28,928 nucleotides of DNA from a virus. Below, one piece after another: positions 9,089 through 15,493 of this stretch; within the stretch, counting starts at the first letter, position 1; each line of letters begins with the position of its first letter. Both the position numbers and the translations under genes were made by a program. The notes below the pieces were generated by a model, which worked only from the letters and a program-made list of their open reading frames with translations, had not been told where the DNA came from and made no database searches. The DNA is taken from IMG/VR virus record IMGVR_UViG_3300042888_000560, positions 1 through 28,928 of that record; one strand, written 5' to 3'.

Positions 9089-9115
9089 AAAAAGAGGGTC
9101 TCTGATCCTCTTTTT
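9089..9115 (+). terminator. Rho-independent terminator after the capsid gene
   Basis: AAAAAGAGG (9089-9097) pairs with CCTCTTTTT (9107-9115), with a 9-nt loop and a U tract. It lies between the capsid and tail tube genes, so the tail tube gene probably depends on read-through and would be made in smaller amounts than capsid. Confidence 0.85.
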
Positions 9116-9138
9116 ATTAAAAAAATAAAATAAATAAA

Positions 9139-9681
9139 ATGGCTATATGTAATGCTTTAACCGCAGGATTGTCTAAATCATGCGAAACGAACTCAGGAGG
9201 TATAAATAAAATCTTCATAACTGATTATGACAATGTTGCTTATGTAATCGGTGCTGCTACTTCTCCACAAGTAGGGAACTGGGTAGACGGAATCACAATG
9301 GCTGGTTCTACTAAGTTCTACGAGTTCCAAACTAACAAGAACGTATGTTCTTTCCAAGAGACCGTAGCAATCGATATGGTTGCGGGAACTACTTTCTTCA
9401 ACCAAGTAATCACATTGGTACTTTCAAGAAGAGAGACTACTAAAAGAACAGCAATCGAGCAACTTGTCGCAGGACAAAAACAACTTATGATTGTTGTACT
9501 TGATTCTAATGGAAACTACTGGTTGTCAGGTGCTTCTGAAGGAACATATGTATCAGCAATCGATGGTTCTACTGGAACTGCCAAAGCTGATGCTAATGGA
9601 TACACTATCACATTTACTGCGATGGAACCTTTACAAGCTTGGGGTGTAGATCCAACTATCGTATCTGCGATTGTTGCTTAA
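9139..9681 (+). CDS. Major tail tube protein (probable)
   Basis: A 180-residue protein. It shows the pattern of tail tube proteins in Bacteroidota and marine phages: 'GGINKIFITDYDN' near the N-terminus, 'FYEFQTNKNVCSFQETVAID', 'GTTFFNQVITLVLSRRETTKR', 'LVAGQKQLMIVVLDSNGNYWLSGASEGTYVSA', and 'ADANGYTITFTAMEPLQAW' at the C-terminus. These are the strands and the 'G...G....dG..GYT.t..g.E' ending typical of the tube fold. Subunits would stack into hexameric rings around the tape measure protein. No promoter of the late type stands before it; it follows the capsid terminator and has its own terminator. Confidence 0.75.
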   Translation: MAICNALTAGLSKSCETNSGGINKIFITDYDNVAYVIGAATSPQVGNWVDGITMAGSTKFYEFQTNKNVCSFQETVAIDMVAGTTFFNQVITLVLSRRETTKRTAIEQLVAGQKQLMIVVLDSNGNYWLSGASEGTYVSAIDGSTGTAKADANGYTITFTAMEPLQAWGVDPTIVSAIVA

Positions 9682-9697
9682 TCTAATCTAATCTAAT
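9679..9697 (+). repeat. Short tandem repeat TAATC x3.8
   Basis: Three copies of TAATC and a partial fourth begin in the stop codon of the tail tube gene. No function is evident. Confidence 0.7.
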
Positions 9698-9710
9698 ATG
9701 TGTATAAAAG

Positions 9711-9738
9711 AAGACTGCTTTATGAGCGGTCTTTTTTT
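9711..9738 (+). terminator. Rho-independent terminator after the tail tube gene
   Basis: AAGACTGC (9711-9718) pairs with GCGGTCTT (9726-9733) through one G-U pair, with a 7-nt loop and a seven-T tract (9732-9738). The next promoter motif starts nine bases further on. Confidence 0.85.
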
Positions 9739-9746
9739 GTCTAAAA

Positions 9747-9780
9747 AAACGAAAAGACTACCAGATATATTTATTGTATA
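9747..9780 (+). promoter_or_regulatory. Phage-type late promoter motif (portal to holin operon)
   Basis: AAAC at 9747-9750, 15 nt, TATATTT at 9766-9772, 4 nt and TATA (CATA in other copies) at 9777-9780. It lies directly after a terminator and before a chain of overlapping genes, so it probably drives portal, connector, minor head protein and holin as one unit. Confidence 0.65.
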
Positions 9781-9795
9781 AAATAAAAAAAAGAT

Positions 9796-10953
9796 ATGAA
9801 GATTTTCGGATATCAAATAAATAAACAAAACCCATCTGTCGCAGAGCCTGAGACTATCAGCTATACTCCAGATGGTGTAGAAGGATTTTCTCTTTCACAA
9901 TGGACTGACCTGCCAAGAATAAAAGAAGATAGGAATAAAGAATGGGTAAACTATGGAGCAGACAATCTGTATCCAGAATATCTTAAAGATATGTTTAATA
10001 GTTCTCCTACACACCAAGCAATCGTAAAGACAAAAGCACAGATGATGGCTGGAGACGGATACGATGTCAAATGGGATCACTTGACAGAACAAGAAAAAAT
10101 AAATGCTTTGAAGATAATCGACGATGTAATGCGTGATATCAATGATACGACTCTTGACTTCCAACTATATGGAGCATTCATATATGAAGTAATATGGTCT
10201 CTTGACTTTTCAAGAGTAGTAGAGGTAAACAGATTAGACCCTGCTAACATCAGAAGCGGAAAGTTCGAAGAAGGAGCTGTTGAAGAGTACTACTACTCTA
10301 GAGATTGGGCTACACATAGACCAGAAGTAGTTGTCATTCCAACATTAGACCCTAAGAACAAGCAAGACCATAGACAGATTCTTTATGTACCAGTACAAAT
10401 GGTATCTAACGAATATTATGGAGAACCAGCATATCAAGCATCTATGGATTGGATAACTTTAGAATCACAGACTGGTCTTTACTATAAATCTTTGATAGAG
10501 AATGGATTCAATCCTTCTGTAATCATAAAGTTTTTCAGAAAACCAGGTTCATTGGAAGAAAGAAGTTCTATCGTAAATGGTCTTAAAAGATCCTTCGGCG
10601 GTGTGAAGAATAGCGGCAAAGCAGTCGTGCTTTTTTCGGATGGCAAAGAGTTAGCTCCTGAGATAATGCCAATCGATGTTGCGTCTGTAGACAAGCAGTT
10701 TACGGTAATCGCAGACCAGATAACTGAGAAGATACTTACTGGAGCTCGTATAACTACACCAGAACTTTTCGGTATCGCTATACCAGGTCAACTTGGAACA
10801 GGAGACTTTGGAATCAAAGTACAGGCATTCGAAAGATTCGTGGTTAGACCAGACCAGATAGTTCTTGAAAAGACTATAAACAACATATTGAGAATGAATA
10901 GCATAGATGTGAAGTTTTCATTCAACAGACTTAAAATAAATCCTACAGCATAA
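9796..10953 (+). CDS. Portal protein
   Basis: A 385-residue protein with typical portal features: an N-terminal 'EWVNYGADNLYPEYLKDMFNSSPTHQAIVKTKAQMMAGDGY' segment (the portal wing entry in Bacteroidota phages), the 'DVMRDINDTTLDFQLYGAFIYEVIW' helix and 'RLDPANIRSG', and a C-terminal helical part with 'RITTPELFGIAIPGQLGTGDFG' and 'FERFVVRPDQIVLEKTINNIL'. The portal forms the dodecameric ring at one vertex through which DNA enters and to which the terminase and connector bind. It overlaps the next gene by one base (TAATG). It is unusual that the portal lies downstream of capsid and tail tube and 8.5 kb from the terminase. Confidence 0.85.
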   Translation: MKIFGYQINKQNPSVAEPETISYTPDGVEGFSLSQWTDLPRIKEDRNKEWVNYGADNLYPEYLKDMFNSSPTHQAIVKTKAQMMAGDGYDVKWDHLTEQEKINALKIIDDVMRDINDTTLDFQLYGAFIYEVIWSLDFSRVVEVNRLDPANIRSGKFEEGAVEEYYYSRDWATHRPEVVVIPTLDPKNKQDHRQILYVPVQMVSNEYYGEPAYQASMDWITLESQTGLYYKSLIENGFNPSVIIKFFRKPGSLEERSSIVNGLKRSFGGVKNSGKAVVLFSDGKELAPEIMPIDVASVDKQFTVIADQITEKILTGARITTPELFGIAIPGQLGTGDFGIKVQAFERFVVRPDQIVLEKTINNILRMNSIDVKFSFNRLKINPTA

Positions 10954-11516
10954 TGACGACATATCCTTGGATCAACCAGAACTACCTGAAGACTCAGACT
11001 CCTCTAAACAACAACATCGATATGCTTGAGCTTGTATCTCATATCGAGACAGCACAGCTTTTGTATACTAGAGAGATTCTTGGAGAGCTTCTATACAACG
11101 ACCTTAACACAAAGATTCAATCGAACTCTTTGAATGCTAAGGAGACTTCTCTTGTAGATTTTTTAAAGCAAGGAATCGCTAACAGAGCAACAGAGCTTGC
11201 TATACCATTTTTAGCAATCAAGCTAAGGAACAAAGGAAGTGTTAGGCTACAAGACGAGATGGCACAACCTTCTACATTAGAAGAGATGAAGTATCTAAGA
11301 CACGAACTTAAGAATAGAGCAGAAGCATTCGAAGAGATGGCTAAGAACTATCTAAACAGATGGTCTGCCGACTTTCCTTTATGGCTAAACACTACAGATA
11401 TGACAATATATCCTAACTTCGATTCAGCTTTCGACTCTGACATCTACCTTGATAATCCTTGTATCGATTGTGATAGAAGAATCAGCTATGGAAAAAATCA
11501 AAATCCAAACCCATGA
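10953..11516 (+). CDS. Head-tail connector (adaptor-like) protein
   Basis: A 187-residue, mostly helical protein whose ATG overlaps the portal stop codon. The segments 'ETAQLLYTREILGELLYNDL', 'LVDFLKQGIANRATELAIPFLAIKLRNKGSVR' and 'YLRHELKNRAEAFEEMAKNYLNRW' follow the helix pattern of gp6-like adaptors in Bacteroidota phages (the DUF6712-like group). Such proteins form a ring under the portal and prepare the tail joint. The position right after the portal supports this. The C-terminus is Cys/Asp-rich (NPCIDCDRR) and may be flexible. Confidence 0.65.
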   Translation: MTTYPWINQNYLKTQTPLNNNIDMLELVSHIETAQLLYTREILGELLYNDLNTKIQSNSLNAKETSLVDFLKQGIANRATELAIPFLAIKLRNKGSVRLQDEMAQPSTLEEMKYLRHELKNRAEAFEEMAKNYLNRWSADFPLWLNTTDMTIYPNFDSAFDSDIYLDNPCIDCDRRISYGKNQNPNP

Positions 11517-11908
11517 TAATATTAAAAGAAGGAATAAACACACCCGTCTTTACTTTCAATGAAAGCATATCTACGGCTTTTACCGAACCATATTTTCTTT
11601 GGAAGATAGTCAATGCTTTGACACAAGAAGAGATTTTATTCACGAACAACATAGAGATGAGCGCAAATCCTAACAGATTCAACGCTTTTTCTATAGAGAT
11701 ATTGACAGCAGCGACTGCTTCTGAAGACCTTAATCATTCTATACTTGCCTTTACTGCTTCAGGACTTGGTTCTTATGGATATGATGGCCTATCTCAATGG
11801 AGCTATGACGCATACTTGTGTCAAGGCCCTATGCCGGAGACTGGAACCGTAGATTTTCCAGCAGTATACTCTCACGTAGAGAGCGGAAGAATGATAATGA
11901 CTTTCTAA
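11513..11908 (+). CDS. Small virion protein of the head-tail joint region (131 aa)
   Basis: The start overlaps the stop of the connector gene by four bases (ATGA), which indicates translational coupling. The protein is beta-rich: 'TEPYFLWKIVNALTQEEILFTNNIEMS', 'RFNAFSIEI', 'GLGSYGYDGLSQWSYDAYLCQG' and a final 'VESGRMIMTF'. The Gly/Tyr-rich middle and the 'E.GR' ending are seen in small structural proteins next to connectors. It could be a head-closure or stopper protein, but no specific family motif is clear. Confidence 0.6.
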   Translation: MIILKEGINTPVFTFNESISTAFTEPYFLWKIVNALTQEEILFTNNIEMSANPNRFNAFSIEILTAATASEDLNHSILAFTASGLGSYGYDGLSQWSYDAYLCQGPMPETGTVDFPAVYSHVESGRMIMTF

Positions 11909-12411
11909 TGTGTATACCTAATATAGATATAATAAAAAGCTCTTTAAAGAAAGAAGTAAAGCAGATAGAACTCGAGCGTCAGATAAAACTGATAAACGAG
12001 TTAGGCGAACCTGCTAGAAAGTTCAGGATTATAGACGAGATGCCAATGACTCCAGAGATGATTAGAGAGTTCGATCTTGCTATAAAGACCGGAGTTCCTG
12101 GAAGACCACCAAAAGGAAGAGAGATTAAAAGACCTACATTAGGAGACAAGTACGAAGTTAGATGGAGATATGACCTCAGAGCTGGAATAGATGGCCCAAA
12201 GAAGCTACCTGATGGAAGAACTCGACCTTTTTGTACTCTTATATTAGACGCAGATAGATACTACTCCAGAGAAGACATAAACACTATGTCTAACGGATTC
12301 AACCTATCTCCTTTTGAATATGCCGGTGGGTTCTACACCAATCCAGATACTGGAGAGACTACTCCATATTGTCGTCATGAATGGCTAATGATATTCGTAG
12401 AGAAAAAATAA
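11908..12411 (+). CDS. Minor head protein with SPP1 gp7-like C-terminal motif
   Basis: The start chosen is the ATG at 11908, which overlaps the preceding stop by one base; an upstream ATG at 11818 in the same frame lies inside the previous gene and is unlikely. The product has 167 residues. The C-terminal half reads 'RWRYDLRAGIDGPKKLPDGR' then 'TRPFCTLILDADRYYSREDI', 'FNLSPFEYAGGFYTNPDTGE' and 'TTPYCRHEW', the Cys/His-containing signature found at the end of phage head morphogenesis proteins of the SPP1 gp7 / Mu gpF kind. Here it stands on a short N-terminal helix instead of the full-length minor head protein, so it is a reduced version. It probably sits inside the head near the portal. Confidence 0.7.
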   Translation: MCIPNIDIIKSSLKKEVKQIELERQIKLINELGEPARKFRIIDEMPMTPEMIREFDLAIKTGVPGRPPKGREIKRPTLGDKYEVRWRYDLRAGIDGPKKLPDGRTRPFCTLILDADRYYSREDINTMSNGFNLSPFEYAGGFYTNPDTGETTPYCRHEWLMIFVEKK

Positions 12412-12420
12412 AAGACGACA

Positions 12421-12849
12421 ATGAACTTCATAAAGAACTTGATACTTACTATAACTACATTTTTAGCACCTATACAAGGATTGCTTCTAATGCTTATTCT
12501 AATGATAGCAATCGACACTTTGATGGCAATATATGTCTCTGTAAAGATGAATGGCTGGAAGTCGTTTAGAAGCGCGATGCTTAGAAAAGGAATGACATCT
12601 AAAGTGTTCCTATATCTTGGTACGGTAATGTTGGCCTTTATGGCAGACAAGTTCATTATGGGAGGATCCGCGTTCGGAATCGCGAATCTTCTATCTAAAG
12701 GTCTAGCATCTATATGGATATATTCCGAAGTAAAGTCTATGGATGAAAACTCTATGAAGCTTGGCAACAGGTCTTTCTTTGTAGTGTCTAAAGAGTTCTT
12801 CAAAAAAATGACCGGCTACAAAGAAGAAGCGAAAAAGCTTATAGAGTAG
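12421..12849 (+). CDS. Holin (phage_holin_4 type)
   Basis: A 142-residue membrane protein. Hydrophobic segments lie at about residues 7-40 (LILTITTFLAPIQGLLLMLI, MIAIDTLMAIYVSV), 60-78 (KVFLYLGTVMLAFMADKFI) and 84-102. The pattern 'IDTLMAIYVSVK', then 'SFRSAMLRKGMTSKVFLYLG' and the late 'SIWIYSEVKSMDEN' is that of the phage holin 4 family, including the 'E.kSi.EN' element. It would form lesions in the inner membrane at the end of infection. It closes the head operon. No endolysin is recognisable next to it or elsewhere in the window. Confidence 0.85.
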   Translation: MNFIKNLILTITTFLAPIQGLLLMLILMIAIDTLMAIYVSVKMNGWKSFRSAMLRKGMTSKVFLYLGTVMLAFMADKFIMGGSAFGIANLLSKGLASIWIYSEVKSMDENSMKLGNRSFFVVSKEFFKKMTGYKEEAKKLIE

Positions 12850-12853
12850 CAGC

Positions 12854-12881
12854 AGAGAACCGACTTTCCAATATATACTAT
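12854..12881 (+). promoter_or_regulatory. Second-class promoter-like motif AGAGAAC...TATATACT
   Basis: AGAGAAC at 12854-12860 and TATATACT at 12872-12879, two bases before the ATG at 12882. The same pair stands before the sigma-like gene at 20663, also two bases before its ATG. It could be a promoter giving a leaderless message or a translation signal. Confidence 0.4.
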
Positions 12882-13526
12882 ATGAAGAAAGGGGAAAACG
12901 CATATACAGATGAAGCAATATTGGAAAGAGCCGCGACACACGAGTCATTGGCAGCTCTAAGAAAGATTAGCTTCTCGTTCTACCAGCTGATACGAAGAAG
13001 AGGTCTGTTGGCAGAAGCAAGACATAGGTTTAATGTAGCGGCCGTAGAGAGATACTTGGCTATCAAGATAGAGAAAGAGAAGGAAGAGGCAGTCAAAGTC
13101 TCTAAGGGAGAGCCAATCGAGCCAAAGAAGAAGAGAGGTAGAGGCCCAGGAAAGAACAACAAGCCAAAGCCAGTCAAAGTTCCAAAGTCAACAGGTAGGA
13201 AGTCTGATACGTCATCATCGACGAACCTCTATAGAGCAGTGTTCGAAGGAGATGTGAAGATATGTGGTAGGTGCTTCATACACAATACTTGGACTTCTCG
13301 TTCGAACATATGTAGAAAGTGCTTGAAGTTCTACAACAACAAGCAGCTTAGGGGCCAGAATCACGCTCCGTGGAATGTGAAGCAGGAATATTGTAATAGC
13401 ATCATCAAGCACTATGAGAAAGAGTTCCATATTGGAATCCGAACAGACGAGAAGACACAGAAGTATCTATCAATGGTCGGATACGAGTTCATCTTCCAGG
13501 AGCCATATGAAGACTTCTGGAAGTAG
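12882..13526 (+). CDS. Zinc-finger / AT-hook-like DNA-binding protein
   Basis: A 214-residue basic protein. Residues 8-50 (YTDEAILERAATHESLAALR, ...FYQLIRRRGLLAEARHRF) resemble the small helical module that accompanies endonucleases in phages ('..e.i...a..y.sr.e.rk.....y..lrrrGll.e...h'). Residues 82-101 are strongly basic with an AT-hook-like core (KKRGRGPGKNN). Residues 128-147 hold a CxxC...CxxC zinc ribbon (C128, C131, C144, C147), followed by 'KFYNNKQLRGQN'. No catalytic nuclease motif is evident, so it may be a DNA-binding regulator or a degenerate homing-type endonuclease. Its base composition appears less AT-rich than that of its neighbours. It converges on the minus-strand gene at 13841. 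Confidence 0.6.
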   Translation: MKKGENAYTDEAILERAATHESLAALRKISFSFYQLIRRRGLLAEARHRFNVAAVERYLAIKIEKEKEEAVKVSKGEPIEPKKKRGRGPGKNNKPKPVKVPKSTGRKSDTSSSTNLYRAVFEGDVKICGRCFIHNTWTSRSNICRKCLKFYNNKQLRGQNHAPWNVKQEYCNSIIKHYEKEFHIGIRTDEKTQKYLSMVGYEFIFQEPYEDFWK

Positions 13527-13538
13527 AAACTTGTAGGT

Positions 13539-13841
13539 TTAGTAGAATGTTGGGTAAAGCTTTCTCGCGATAGCTTCCGATTGTTTTTGATACTCCAAAC
13601 AACCAGGGAAATATTCCTCTATGTCAGCACCAGATAGATAGATACTACTAATGTTGTCTTTGATTCTTTCGTCAACATGTCTAATGTTGGTTCTTTCGCC
13701 TTCTAGTAGAAGCGTTGATATTGCTTCAACAATCTGTTCGGAGTAGATGTTGTGATAGTATCCTGGCTCTAATGGTGCTTTGACTGGTCTGAATGGTCTT
13801 CCTTTCATAGAACCATTTTGACTGATGTGCGTTGCTTTCAT
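13539..13841 (-). CDS. Hypothetical protein (100 aa)
   Basis: The ATG at 13841 overlaps the stop of the upstream gene (ATGA), so it is probably translated by coupling to it. The protein begins MKATHISQNGSMKGRPFRPV, with a Pro/Gly-rich first part and a more helical second part (SEQIVEAISTLLLEGERTNI). The first four residues (MKAT) are shared with the product of the gene starting at 14428. No membrane segment or known motif is seen and the function is not recognised. Confidence 0.6.
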   Translation of the reverse strand: MKATHISQNGSMKGRPFRPVKAPLEPGYYHNIYSEQIVEAISTLLLEGERTNIRHVDERIKDNISSIYLSGADIEEYFPGCLEYQKQSEAIARKLYPTFY

Positions 13842-14089
13842 ATTCCTAGTTCTTTCAGTTTTTGGTCTCTAATAACTTGTTGTACGCTAAAGTAATAACC
13901 GATTGGTTCGCAGCTTATGAATACACATGTTGTATCATCGTCTTCTTTCTCTGCTCTTACCTCTACGACTTTATAGGTCTCTTTATTATAGTGTAGTGTT
14001 TGCCCTACTTCAAGTAGCATATCCCATTGTTTTTCGTGGATATGTTCTTCACCTTCTACTGGCAGGTAATAATAATATTCTGTTGTCAT
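13838..14089 (-). CDS. Hypothetical protein with C-terminal KLKELGI (83 aa)
   Basis: The start is set at 14089 (MTTEYYYYLP) rather than at the upstream ATG at 14119, because the sequence before 14089 is a copy of the leader found before the gene starting at 14428. The protein has the look of a small beta barrel: 'VGQTLHYNKETYKVVEVRAEKEDDDT' then 'TCVFISCEPI'. It ends in RDQKLKELGI, a tail shared with three otherwise unrelated small proteins in this window. The stop codon overlaps the next ATG. Function unknown. Confidence 0.65.
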   Translation of the reverse strand: MTTEYYYYLPVEGEEHIHEKQWDMLLEVGQTLHYNKETYKVVEVRAEKEDDDTTCVFISCEPIGYYFSVQQVIRDQKLKELGI

Positions 14090-14141
14090 ATTGTTTTCTT
14101 TGTTTATTGTATGTATCAAGTTCCAAAAGTTGTTTTTGGAA
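14090..14141 (-). promoter_or_regulatory. Leader with hairpin, copy 1 of a duplicated control region
   Basis: Reading toward the gene, a perfect 8-bp inverted repeat (TTCCAAAA / TTTTGGAA, 14121-14141, 5-nt spacer) is followed after 6 nt by the 14-nt sequence ACATACAATAAACA and then the ATG. The same arrangement occurs at 14429-14479. It may be an operator and promoter (TACAAT could be a -10 box) or a structured leader. Confidence 0.55.
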
Positions 14142-14162
14142 AGAGTGGATTGTTTAAACCAT

Positions 14163-14177
14163 ATGTGGCATGTTTTG
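14163..14177 (-). repeat. CAAAACATGCCACAT repeat, copy 1
   Basis: A 15-nt sequence identical to that at 14567-14581, lying upstream of leader copy 1 on the sense strand of the minus genes. The core CATGCCACAT recurs at 25586 on the plus strand. Confidence 0.6.
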
Positions 14178-14179
14178 GA

Positions 14180-14197
14180 ATCCTAACATGTTAGGAT
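14180..14197. promoter_or_regulatory. Perfect 18-bp palindrome ATCCTAACATGTTAGGAT
   Basis: The dyad covers the last codons and stop of the gene 14183-14428 and lies upstream of leader copy 1. There is no U tract beside it, so it fits a dimer-bound operator or an RNA 3'-end hairpin better than a standard terminator. Confidence 0.5.
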
Positions 14198-14428
14198 CTT
14201 GTTGATCTTTCTATCTCTAATCTCTTGTTGTATCGTTGTCTGAAGTTGCTTTGTGATTCCGTTTAGATCGCATACCAAATCCTTTGCTATAGAGTCTATC
14301 TTCTCAAGTTGTGTATCTGTGTATAGATGTAATCCTAATCCCCAATATTTTCCCTTACCTGGTCTTCCGATGTAGCTTGCGAGCATTCTCGGTACGGTGT
14401 TCTTTGTGATTCTCAATGTTGCTTTCAT
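14183..14428 (-). CDS. Hypothetical protein (81 aa)
   Basis: A small basic protein beginning MKATLRITKNTVPRMLASYI, with 'GRPGKGKYWGLGLHLYTDTQ' in the middle and a helical C-terminal half ('LEKIDSIAKDLVCDLNGITKQ', then 'LQTTIQQEIRDRKINKILTC' in part). The ATG follows a leader duplicated from the neighbouring gene. It is basic enough to bind nucleic acid, but no family is recognised. It is transcribed away from the large non-coding segment. Confidence 0.6.
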   Translation of the reverse strand: MKATLRITKNTVPRMLASYIGRPGKGKYWGLGLHLYTDTQLEKIDSIAKDLVCDLNGITKQLQTTIQQEIRDRKINKILTC

Positions 14429-14479
14429 ATTGTCTTTGCTTGTTTATTGTATGTGTTGTCTTCTAAAAGTTGTTTAGAA
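14429..14479 (-). promoter_or_regulatory. Leader with hairpin, copy 2 of a duplicated control region
   Basis: TTCTAAA (14461-14467) pairs with TTTAGAA (14473-14479). Compared with copy 1 a C-G pair has become T-A on both arms, so the pairing is kept while the sequence changes. The same 14-nt block ACATACAATAAACA (complement of 14441-14454) follows at the same 6-nt distance. Confidence 0.55.
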
Positions 14480-14487
14480 CGCGCACC

Positions 14488-15122
14488 GAGGCTAGGGCTC
14501 GGCTCCTACATTCAGACATGTGGTGGTAATCCAAAAATATTATTATTAGTAATATAGTATATCATGATGTGGCATGTTTTGACAAAGATAAAAAAAACTT
14601 TCGAATAAAACAATAGGGGAGAAGAAGAATATAATATATACAATAAAGAGGTTCCTCCACAGGTACTGGCTCCTCGTTCTACCAAAGAATCAAAACAATA
14701 CCTTCTATGAGAAAGATAGTTCGAACTATCATCATAGTAAATCAAAACCACAGGTTGAAAGACATTCATATAAGGGCCGCAATCCTTATATGAATGGTGG
14801 TCGAGAAAAGTAGATAGAATGGAAAGGCAACCAATCTCGCTCTGTGCTACCTCACAACGAGTCCTTCATAGCAGAAATGCTTTAAGCCTGACCTCACCAA
14901 ATGAAATATGTCTCTTAACAATGAAAGAACATATCTGGAGGATCACAAGATTTAGCAAGGCTTGTGGGGTGCTATCTGCTAGGAAGAAAGAGTAATCTTC
15001 TTCAAATCTTTCATTAGTTTTCTCTTCTTAGAGATTCTTAATATGAAGGATAAAGGACTTGCTATATCTAATAACTAACCTAACAATATTATATCATAAA
15101 CTTAAAGTCGCCGAGCCGCCTC
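14488..15122 (+). ncRNA. Candidate large structured RNA closed by a long-range helix
   Basis: No convincing gene lies between 14428 and 15182. The segment is framed by a long-range helix: GAGGC + GGCTCGGC (14488-14503, with a TAG bulge) pairs with GCCGAGCCGCCTC (15110-15122), 13 bp. Inside are a perfect 12-bp hairpin (14764-14775 with 14784-14795) within a 5-bp stem (14747-14751 with 14797-14801); a two-part hairpin (14705-14710 with 14732-14737, inner 14715-14720 with 14725-14730); AGCA-GAAA-TGCT, a GNRA-type tetraloop on the plus strand (14870-14881); a stem 14906-14916 with 14925-14934; and longer pairings 14891-14897 with 14964-14970 and 14869-14875 with 14975-14981. The last competes with the small GNRA hairpin. 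Size and layout recall the large ornate phage RNAs such as GOLLD and ROOL. The plus strand is preferred only because of the GAAA loop. No promoter or terminator was identified. Confidence 0.55.
14567..14581 (-). repeat. CAAAACATGCCACAT repeat, copy 2
   Basis: Identical to 14163-14177 over 15 nt. The overlapping 16-nt block 14561-14576 is the exact reverse complement of 25586-25601. Confidence 0.6.
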
Positions 15123-15181
15123 CAGCGAGCGTGTCTAAACAAATAATGAATCTACAATATAATAAATATAAACAAAACACA

Positions 15182-15493
15182 ATGGAATATAGAACAAAAA
15201 ACAGACAAGTCAGAGAACTTGTTCGCTCAATCGAGCCAGATATTATCGAATGGATTGTCGATAAATACGACCTAGACAATGATAATGTCAAATCAGTAGA
15301 ATATGTCTTAGAGACACATCAAGCTTACGAATATCTTATAGAGGTAGAGGTAGAACTAAAAGAAGCAGTAGTAATGAGCTTCGGCGAATCTGAATATTAT
15401 GACATAAGATATAGCTTCGTGGTTGGTTCGGATCTTCTTAAAGAAGTTCAAGGATATAAAAGAGATAAAAAGCTAACAGAACTAGGAATATGA
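15182..15493 (+). CDS. Hypothetical protein with C-terminal KLTELGI (103 aa)
   Basis: The ATG at 15182 is chosen because it follows an A-rich leader; the frame is open further upstream (to 15059), but that part runs through the structured non-coding segment. The protein is acidic and mixed helix/strand: 'VRELVRSIEPDIIEWIVDKY' then 'AYEYLIEVEVELKEAVVMSF'. It ends in KRDKKLTELGI, the tail shared by three other small proteins here. Its stop overlaps the next start (ATGATG), so the two genes are coupled. Function unknown. Confidence 0.6.
   Translation: MEYRTKNRQVRELVRSIEPDIIEWIVDKYDLDNDNVKSVEYVLETHQAYEYLIEVEVELKEAVVMSFGESEYYDIRYSFVVGSDLLKEVQGYKRDKKLTELGI

Noticed and set aside
11818-11907. Longer start for the minor head protein
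   Set aside because: It would overlap the previous gene by 91 bases; the ATG at 11908 gives the one-base overlap usual in this operon.
12411-12421. Endolysin next to the holin
   Set aside because: None of the neighbouring products shows amidase, lysozyme or peptidase motifs; the gene is probably outside the window.
14512-14769. An 85-codon open frame on the minus strand inside the non-coding segment
   Set aside because: It has no typical leader, reads through a perfect 12-bp hairpin and the two-step hairpin, and gives a Ser/Tyr/Phe-rich product with no domain character. RNA structure explains the sequence better.
14488-15122. Group I or group II intron
   Set aside because: No recognisable group I P7/P3 core or group II domain V, and no interrupted gene around it.
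15059-15181. N-terminal extension of the gene starting at 15182
   Set aside because: The extension runs over the right arm of the long-range helix (15110-15122), and the ATG at 15182 has the usual A-rich leader.
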